Shown here piece by piece: positions 31,550 through 38,146 of a DNA stretch of 38,146 bases. The notes under the pieces are model-generated. The model did not search any database. It saw only the letters and a program-made list of their open reading frames with translations, and was not told where the DNA came from. Each line of letters opens with the position of its first letter. The first letter of the stretch is position 1. Location: contig JAQGDQ010001445.1 of NCBI GenBank assembly GCA_030141605.1, forward strand, positions 2,501 through 40,646, read 5' to 3'. A program made the translations under genes and the position numbers. Source of the stretch: Tubiluchus corallicola (taxonomy: Eukaryota > Priapulida > Priapulimorpha > Priapulimorphida > Tubiluchidae).

Positions 31550-32155
31550 GCAGCAATTATAGCAGCAACAATGGTAGTTACGACAATGGAAACTACAATA
31601 ATGGTAGCTATAACAATGGTCGTTACAATGGTAGCTACAACAATGGTAGCTATAAGAATGGTAACTACACCAATGCTAGTTAAACAGCGGTAGCTGCAAC
31701 AATAGTAGCCCAGCAATTGTAGCAGAAACAATGGTAGTTACGATAATGGCAACTGCAATAACGGTAACTGTAACAATGATAGTTACACGTTACAACAACG
31801 GCAGCTATAAGAATGGTAGCTACACTAATACTAGACATAACAGTGGCAGCTGCAACAATTCTAGCTGCAGCAGTTGTAGGGGCAACAATGGTAGTTACGA
31901 CAATGGCAACTGCAATAATGGTAGCTAAAAGAATACTAGCTACGGCAATGCTAGACATAACAGCGGTAGCTGCAACAATCATAGCTGCAGCAATTGTAGC
32001 GGCAACAATGGCAGCTGCAACAATGGCAACTGCAACAATGGCAACTGCAATAATGATACCTACAGCAATGTTAGCTATAACAATGGCAGTTGCAGCAATG
32101 GAAGCTACGTCAATGGTAGCTACAACAATGGTGGCTACAAAAATTCCAGGTTACA
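31550..32155 (+). repeat. 15-bp AACAATGGTAGCTAC minisatellite
   Basis: About 40 degenerate copies. In one + frame early units read Asn-Asn-Gly-Ser-Tyr, a pattern also seen in Gly/Tyr/Asn-rich structural proteins. That frame breaks repeatedly, and open frames occur in other phases and on the minus strand, so I treat it as a minisatellite. Confidence 0.85.
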
Positions 32156-32159
32156 AATA

Positions 32160-32844
32160 AGAGAGTCGTTTGTCTCGCCGATGTGTGACTCGTGCCGTTT
32201 TGCAGGAAAATTGTTTTTTGAAAATGCTTTGCTTAAGCAGTTCAGCTTTGCTCTCGGTAATTCATATTTCAACTAAAAACCTTTAATAATTGTAAGTATT
32301 TAGTTAGTGGGTATAAATCAAGTCTATAAACACTTTGATATAATGGAAATTATCTTACTGCAAGAAATCACAGACGTCTATATGTTTTCACCCAGGAAAG
32401 AATACTGAGTGCCAAGAATACAACAAAAACAGGCTGTTAGTTTGTGACCATGTAGTAGCTTCTTAAGTTTAGTTTGTACATGATTAGAGGCACGATGTTA
32501 GTTTACTAGCTAAACAAATCCACGTCTCTGCTACATTATTAGTGGGCATCTCAAGCTGTGTGTTACGGTCAGTTTTCTATTTTAGACCAAAATCAGGAGC
32601 AAGATTCATTGGTGTTTGTTCTGCATGCGATCTATTGTAAGTAAGAATAACAGAACCCGCATGCACAGAGCTTAAGGAGTTCTTTCTCTCAATCTGGCTT
32701 CATCTGCCGTTCTTTCTCTCAATCTGGCTTCATCTGGCAATCATAGTTTCCAAAAATCGGTGTACGAAGAGGAAAATTTCGACTAAAGAAAAGCTTGTCT
32801 GGAATAAGTTGACACAGGAACTACTACTTCCGGTCGTTCAAACA
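32160..32844. other. Unique intronic sequence
   Basis: A 29-bp tandem dimer, GTTCTTTCTCTCAATCTGGC then TTCATCTG, lies at 32678-32737. No gene recognised. Confidence 0.45.
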
Positions 32845-32848
32845 TTAA

Positions 32849-32922
32849 AAGAAAACCCGACGAAAACCCGACTTAATCTGATTTTAATTTACTGTCTAAA
32901 ATATGGATGCAGTAACTTATAC
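32849..32922 (-). mobile_element. Solo terminus of a family E-type element
   Basis: TTAA at 32845-32848 followed by AAGAAAACCCGACG, then GACTTAATCTGATTTTAATT, matches the right end of family E (reverse complement of 16360-16411) for about 60 bp. It then stops at the TTAA (32923-32926) where family F copy 2 begins. Confidence 0.55.
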
Positions 32923-32926
32923 TTAA

Positions 32927-33835
32927 AGCAAAACCGGACCCAGTCTTAAACTGTAGGTCAAAGGTCAAAACAATCTACTCTTTAAAATATTGAAAGGAAA
33001 CATACTATTTTTTCAAAAATGACTTACGTGAAAGAATTATTACCACACAAAACACAATTTTACGTTCGCGCCACTAGTTCTTCCATGTTACATACATTTC
33101 GTCATTCGCTAATTAGAAGGGCACCAGCGCCTGCATTTCGGAAATGCATTGCACAAAAAAACAGGTGCTGTACTTCTCATTTATTATGTATTATCTTCTC
33201 ATGTATTAGTTTGTGACGAACTGCACACGTTCGACAGCTCATGCGTGAGCACAGCGGATAATTTGAAATTTGAATTTTTATCTTTAAACTTGATTTGATT
33301 TGATTTAATATTTTATTTCAAATTTTAAAAAGTTCATATACACATTACCAATTAACACAAATAATACAATAAATTATGACACACAACAATAACCCAAATA
33401 ACAATTAACTATATAACAAACTACGCCAATGATATCTAATTACAGAAGTAAAGTTTGCATCACTGTTTAAAATGTTCTTGCATATAAAATTTTCACACTT
33501 ATTCAGCCTGACGTGTAAACTGTATGCACATTTTCTGTGAATCACTCGCCTAGTTTTAGTATAACACACCGAATATCTTAGAGTAACACTGTACGTCAAT
33601 TTTTGCTTTCACAAACACGTGCAACACGCTCGTGGAATATTTTTGCTGTTGAAAATTATGTTAGTTTGTGATGTCATCAATAGTTGGGCTCGCCCACCGC
33701 TAACTAAGTTTTTAATCTATTACTTAATTATCAGAAACGCCTTTGCAGTATTAATGGCGTTAAAATGTATAGTTTTTATCGGACTTGAAAATGGGGTAGG
33801 ATACGAAAAATCATCCTGTCTTCCTTTAATACAAA
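32927..33835 (-). mobile_element. TTAA-flanked DNA transposon, family F copy 2, split by a LINE fragment
   Basis: Reverse-complement partner of 11797-12407, between TTAA at 32923-32926 and 33836-33839. Ends read AGCAAAACCGGACCC and CATCCTGTCTTCCT. Alignment to copy 1 is continuous except for a 256-bp insertion at 33292-33547. Without it the copy is 653 bp. Confidence 0.75.
33292..33547 (-). mobile_element. LINE 3' fragment inserted in family F copy 2
   Basis: The insertion begins on + with GATTTGATTTGATTTAATAT. On the minus strand this is AATAAAATATTAAATCAAAT, a polyadenylation-like signal followed by an AAATC repeat tail, as in non-LTR retrotransposons. The minus-strand frame entering from the right has 47 codons in the insert, ending at a stop near 33403-33405, with no motif I can assign. 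The pre-insertion site is preserved at about 12065-12075. No target duplication is visible, so a small deletion may have accompanied insertion. Confidence 0.6.
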
Positions 33836-33839
33836 TAGA

Positions 33840-35380
33840 TTGTAAATTAAAACCCATTATTGGCTGGCCAGAAAACTTAATGGCGAGATAAACTTATAAT
33901 ATTTTTTGAAATCGAGCTAGGCATAATGAAGTGAACTGTAGTTTTAACAAAATGAAAATATGAAATGAAAATGGATGCAGACTTTTTTATTTCGACCATG
34001 CTTGGGTATATAGACCCAGTGTTTTAACCCTCACACGTAGAACGTGGACAGTTTTGGCAAAGGAATTCGAATCGAATATGGAAAAACAAGGCGTACAAAA
34101 GCCGGAAGATGGGGTTCAATTCATTAGACCTCTTCTTAAAACAAAAGCCAAGTCTCTCGGGAAGTTGAGCTTATTCTAATATTTGAGAAAAATGTAAGAA
34201 AGTTTCAGCAATGAAATTGTGATAAGCATCTCGTGTAATTAGTAAAATCAATTGAAAGTCGTGATTACTTTACGTTTGTTCGCGCTAATTTTGGTGAAAA
34301 TATCCGGTTACCGTGTAATTTAAACAGTTATTATGCCAAGTGCTTCAGAATCTTTTTATCACTTATTGAGCCAATTCTATAGACTAAGTCACCAACCCGG
34401 TACCTACTGTATGCTCGCAAGTTTACATGTGTATCTGAAAGTCAACAAAAGTCTGTAAATTAATTACATTTACCTAATTAATGTATACTACTTACACATT
34501 TTATGGTATAATTCTGCGGGTTAAAGCAATGTAACCACTTTAACCTTGGTCATAATTGATCAAATGACTAATTTTTACAGAAACACAGTTAAACACAACA
34601 TTAGAATAACGGAACTTCTAAGCAAACTGTAGAAATTTCTCAACGCGTATCTTCATCACAGCTGCCTTCACAGCATTCACGCTGCCCAGCAGACACCAGC
34701 TTACGTCATTTTTTTCAAATATGCCGGCAGCGACGTTCGTTTGAAGGGGAGATCAGAAATTTTTAAATTTCTTTTACATTTTAAGCAAAGCATTTTATGA
34801 TCATATTTTGTATTGTGATTTCAATACTTTGAATTGTTATTAAAATGCAATAAATGTCGTGCGAGGATTGGTACTGCCTTTAAAAATTTGAATGTTTTTA
34901 GTGATGGTTCTTTGTCACTAAATTAGGTTAATTTATACCCCTCACTTTTAACTTCTAATAATTAAATGAAAGCGATTCTGAAGAACTACAAACGTGAATC
35001 TACTTTATCGAGTTTGTATGTCTGGCAATGTCTGCATGCATGGCTGCACGAAGCCGCCGATTAACCCACATCTGCACACGAATCGGAGGAATTTTTCCTT
35101 GACCAGGAAAAATTCGCGTATTTGTTTAATTAGTAACACGAGGCAGTCGAGTTTCCTCCAGGCAGCTGCTTGTCATGGAGGATAATTACTTGCTTGTTCC
35201 TTTATCCTTGTCTGAATCTGATCAAGGGTAGAATAACACGCCGTACCCTCTTAATTGGAGTTGGAGTGTCAAGGTGTTAGGATTGATTCATTCTTTTACA
35301 CGTTAAAAAACGCCAGTTCTAGAAAGTGTCTGTCTTATAACTTCAATCCGTCCTTCTTAACCTTCGTAACAGACTGAAAA
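33840..35380. other. Unique intronic sequence
   Basis: No gene recognised. Contains the 45-bp block 34226-34270 shared in reverse with 19125-19172, and the hairpin at 35089-35115. Confidence 0.4.
35089..35115. other. Perfect 11-bp hairpin
   Basis: GAATTTTTCCT, loop TGACC, AGGAAAAATTC. An isolated inverted repeat with no known role. Confidence 0.8.
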
Positions 35381-35394
35381 CTTGACAGATTTCA

Positions 35395-37065
35395 TGCAGT
35401 ATTCAGACTTCAGACATATTCAGTATACGTATTTCAGGCTTATTCAGTATACGTATTTCAGACGTATTCAGTATACGTACTTCAGACATATTCAGATTTC
35501 AGATATATTCAGTATACGTATTTCAGACGTATTCAAATTTCAGACATATTCAGTATACGCATTTCAGACGTATTCAGTATACATATTTCAGACCACTTCA
35601 AATTTCAGACATATTTAGTGTACGTATCTCAGACGTATTCAGTATACATATTTCAAACTACTTCAAATTTCAGGCTTATTCAGTATACGTATTTCAGACG
35701 TATTCAGTATACATATTTCAAACTACTTCAAATTTCAGGCTTATTCAGTATACGTATTTCAGACGTATTCAGTATACGTATTTCAAACTACTTCAAATTT
35801 CAGGCTTATTCAGTATACGTATCTCAGACGTATTCAGTATACATATTTCAAACTACTTCAAATTTCAGACATATTCAGTATACGTATCTCAGACGTATTC
35901 AGTATACATATTTCAAACTACTTCAAATTTCAGGCTTATTCAGTATACGTATTTCAGACGTATTCAGTATACGTATTTCAAACTACTTCAAATTTCAGGC
36001 TTATTCAGTATACGTATCTCAGACGTATTCAGTATACGTATTTCAAACTACTTCAAATTTCAGGCTTATTCAGTATACGTATTTCAGACGTATTCAGTAT
36101 ACGTATTTCAGACGTATTCAGTATACGTATTTCAGACGTATTCAGTATACGTATTTCAGACGTATTCAGTATACGTATTTCAAACTACTTCAAATTTCAG
36201 GCTTATTCAGTATACGTATTTCAGACGTATTCAGTATACGTATTTCAGACGTATTCAGTATACGTATTTCAGACGTGTTCAGTATACGTATTTCAGACGT
36301 ATTCAGTATACGTATTTCAAACTACTTCAAATTTCAGGCTTATTCAGTATACGTATTTCAGACGTATTCAGTATACGTATTTCAGACGTATTCAGTATAC
36401 ATATTTCAAACTACTTCAAATTTCAGGCTTATTCAGTATACGTATCTCAGACGTATTCAGTATACGTATTTCAAACTACTTCAAATTTCAGGCTTATTCA
36501 GTATACGTATTTCAGACGTATTCAGTATACGTATTTCAGACGTATTCAGTATACGTATTTCAGACGTGTTCAGTATACGTATTTCAGACGTATTCAGTAT
36601 ACGTATTTCAGACGTATTCAGTATACGTATTTCAGACGTATTCAGTATACGTATTTCAGACGTATTCAGTATACGTACTTGAGACGTATTCAAATTTCAG
36701 ACATATTTAGTATACGTATCTCAGACGTATTCAAAATTCAGACATATTTAGTATACGTATCTCAGACATATTCAGTATACGTATTTCAGGCTTATTCAGT
36801 ATACGTATTTCAGACGTATTCAGTATACGTATTTTAAGACGTATTCAGTATACGTATTTCAGACGTATTCAGTATACGTATTTCAGACGTATTCAGTATA
36901 CGTATTTCAGACGTATTCAGTATACGTATTTCAGACGTATTCAGTATACGTATTTCAGACGTATTCAGTATACGTATTTCAGACGTATTCAGTATACGTA
37001 TTTCAGACGTATTCAGCGTACGTATTTCAGACGTATTCAGTATACGTATTTCAGACGTATTTGCC
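35395..37065. repeat. 24-bp satellite with higher-order blocks, ~69 units
   Basis: The base unit is CAGTATACGTATTTCAGACG then TATT. In the left half, units alternate with AAACTACTTCAAATTTCAGG then CTTA, giving higher-order blocks that repeat many times between 35640 and 36500. The right half (36500-37060) is nearly pure base unit. The 354-codon + frame and minus-strand frames exist because 24 is divisible by three. Confidence 0.95.
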
Positions 37066-37277
37066 TTTAGCAATAATTTGGTATTAGCCTAAAAGCGTGA
37101 GAAATCCTTGTGTTTGGTGCACCGCCCTATTAACAAATTAACCATAGATTTATAAAGTATTGTAATCTCTTGAAATTTGTCTTTTCGCTTAATCGTAACA
37201 ACGAAAGTTTGAAATAGGTGAAAAGGTACCACACTAACATTTGATCAACCGGTGAGAGGTGATACCGACTAACGTTT
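37066..37277. other. Unique spacer
   Basis: Nothing recognisable between the 24-bp satellite and the duplicated block. Confidence 0.4.
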
Positions 37278-37437
37278 TTTATTTAAACAACAGATGGCTC
37301 CACGTGTATGTTTTTCGTATGTGTATGTAAGAAAATGTGACACTGGAATTTTATGATATATTTTGTTTTATATAGAAGTTGTCCTTTCTTTTGTTAGTTA
37401 GTAGCTTGTCTATCGTCATCGTCGTCGTCGTCGTCGC

Positions 37438-37476
<39 letters not shown>

Positions 37477-37780
37477 GGTCACCACTTGTTACGCTGTTAA
37501 AGAACTTACTTAAGTTTCATTATGACTTTATCACATTGTTGTACTTTATTTAACAACAGATGGCTCCACGTGTATGTTTTTTACGCCAAAATGTGACACC
37601 GGAATTTTATGATATATTTTGTTTTATATAGAATTTGCCCATTCTTTTGTTAGGTAGTAGCTTGTCTATCGCCATCGTCGTCGTCGCCATCATCATCATC
37701 ATCATAGTCCCCACTTGTTACGCTGTTAAAGAACTTACTTAAGTTTGATAATGAATTGATCACATTGTTGTACTTTATTT
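37278..37780. repeat. Tandem duplication (~265 + ~235 bp) with CGT/CAT tracts
   Basis: Unit 1 (37278-37544) and unit 2 (37545-37780) share AACAGATGGCTCCACGTGTA, GGAATTTTATGATATATTTT, AGTAGCTTGTCTATCG and CACTTGTTACGCTGTTAAAG. The (CGT)n(CAT)n tract is longer in unit 1. It ends about 100 bp before exon 2. Confidence 0.9.
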
Positions 37781-37878
37781 AGCCAACTCAGCATCTTTGT
37801 CCAAGTCAGCCCGTACCATTTAATTCAGTAAATACTCCAAGAACTGTTTCTTATAAGTACTTTTACTTCTTGTTTCAG

Positions 37879-37969
37879 AATTAGAACAGGCATTTGAACC
37901 AAGAAATGTAAATATACAGAAAGATGTTAAGCCATCCAAGTTTTATCAGATGTTCGAAGAATTAGGAAA
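37879..37969 (+). CDS. Second coding exon, entry to a MLCK/titin-family protein kinase domain
   Basis: The exon is bounded by an acceptor ending TTGTTTCAG (AG at 37877-37878) and a donor GTGAGT at 37970. It opens with two bases that complete the Glu codon begun at 14358, has 29 full codons, and ends in phase 2 with AA, giving Lys or Asn in the next codon. Its peptide includes EPRNVNIQKD, then KPSKFYQMFEELG. The pattern of basic residues, then F-Y, two or three residues, then E-E-L-G-(K) is the strand just before the glycine-rich ATP loop in smooth-muscle myosin light chain kinase and related titin/twitchin-type kinases, whose equivalent reads roughly DFYDIEERLGSG. The Gly-rich loop and catalytic residues must lie on exons right of the window. 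A different CaMK-group kinase is possible. The product would be a cytoplasmic Ser/Thr kinase acting on myosin regulatory light chain if the family call is right. Confidence 0.72.
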
Positions 37970-38002
37970 GTGAGTAAAATTTTATAGCACACACTGAAAT
38001 AA

Positions 38003-38146
<144 letters not shown>

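Larger units (their letters stand above)
14359..37878 (+). other. Intron of the kinase gene (about 23.5 kb)
   Basis: The interval runs from GTAAGT at 14359 to the CAG acceptor at 37878. The phase-1 end of one exon and the start of the next are compatible, so no extra exon is needed. The interval is filled by transposon remnants and tandem arrays annotated separately. Alternative exons inside it cannot be excluded from sequence alone. Confidence 0.65.

Noticed and set aside
35618-36682. 354-codon + frame with FSIRISDV-type repeats
   Set aside because: Product of the 24-bp satellite. The minus strand is also open over parts of the same array.

Overview
The window is eukaryotic, most likely from an invertebrate animal. 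It is AT-rich, densely repetitive and has no run of bacterial-style genes. Canonical GT-AG splice signals, tRNA-like SINE modules, LINE fragments with AATAAA tails and a TTAGGG-type interstitial telomeric tract all point the same way. I cannot name the species from sequence alone. A TTAGGG telomere argues against most insects.

Only one host gene can be supported, as two short coding exons on the + strand. Exon 1 (14299-14358) has an in-frame stop followed by an ATG in good context and ends in phase 1. Exon 2 (37879-37969) starts in the matching phase and carries the residues that lead into a protein-kinase domain, of the kind seen in myosin light chain kinase and related titin-family kinases. 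The 23.5 kb between them is one intron. Sequence left of 14299 is upstream or 5' UTR-intron sequence. The rest of the kinase lies to the right of the window.

Layout. 1-1278 is a 42-bp satellite that appears to be an expanded pogo/mariner-type transposon end. 1280-4225 is AT-rich sequence with CT and TA microsatellites, a small MITE and a 66-bp repeat. 4245-5280 is a 48-bp minisatellite. 5280-7280 is mostly unique, with a 111-bp triplication. 7281-7744 is a pogo/mariner-type MITE sharing the satellite motif. 8400-11470 holds GAT, ATT/GTT/CTT and CAG-rich repeats. 11797-12407 is a TTAA-flanked element. 12597-13380 holds 18-bp and 44-bp satellites. 13720-14135 is a homopurine tract just upstream of exon 1.

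Inside the intron, 14425-23381 is a nest of TTAA-flanked non-autonomous DNA transposons. It includes a candidate foldback element whose arms are inverted arrays of a 62-bp repeat (16742-20490). Then come a 5'-truncated LINE with a 14-bp target-site duplication (24650-25119), duplicated repeats (25966-26800), telomere-like repeats (26838-27105), a satellite with 122-bp higher-order units (27395-28680), a decayed LINE reverse-transcriptase tail (29180-29730), CACT and AACAATGG arrays (30935-32150), a second TTAA-flanked element split by a LINE fragment (32927-33835), a 24-bp satellite (35395-37065), a tandem duplication (37278-37780), exon 2, and a TC microsatellite running off the end.

The long translated frames over the arrays are artefacts of repeat units divisible by three. 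I found no operon, defence system, CRISPR array or intact transposase. The interest lies in how transposon ends have become satellites and how elements are nested in one another.
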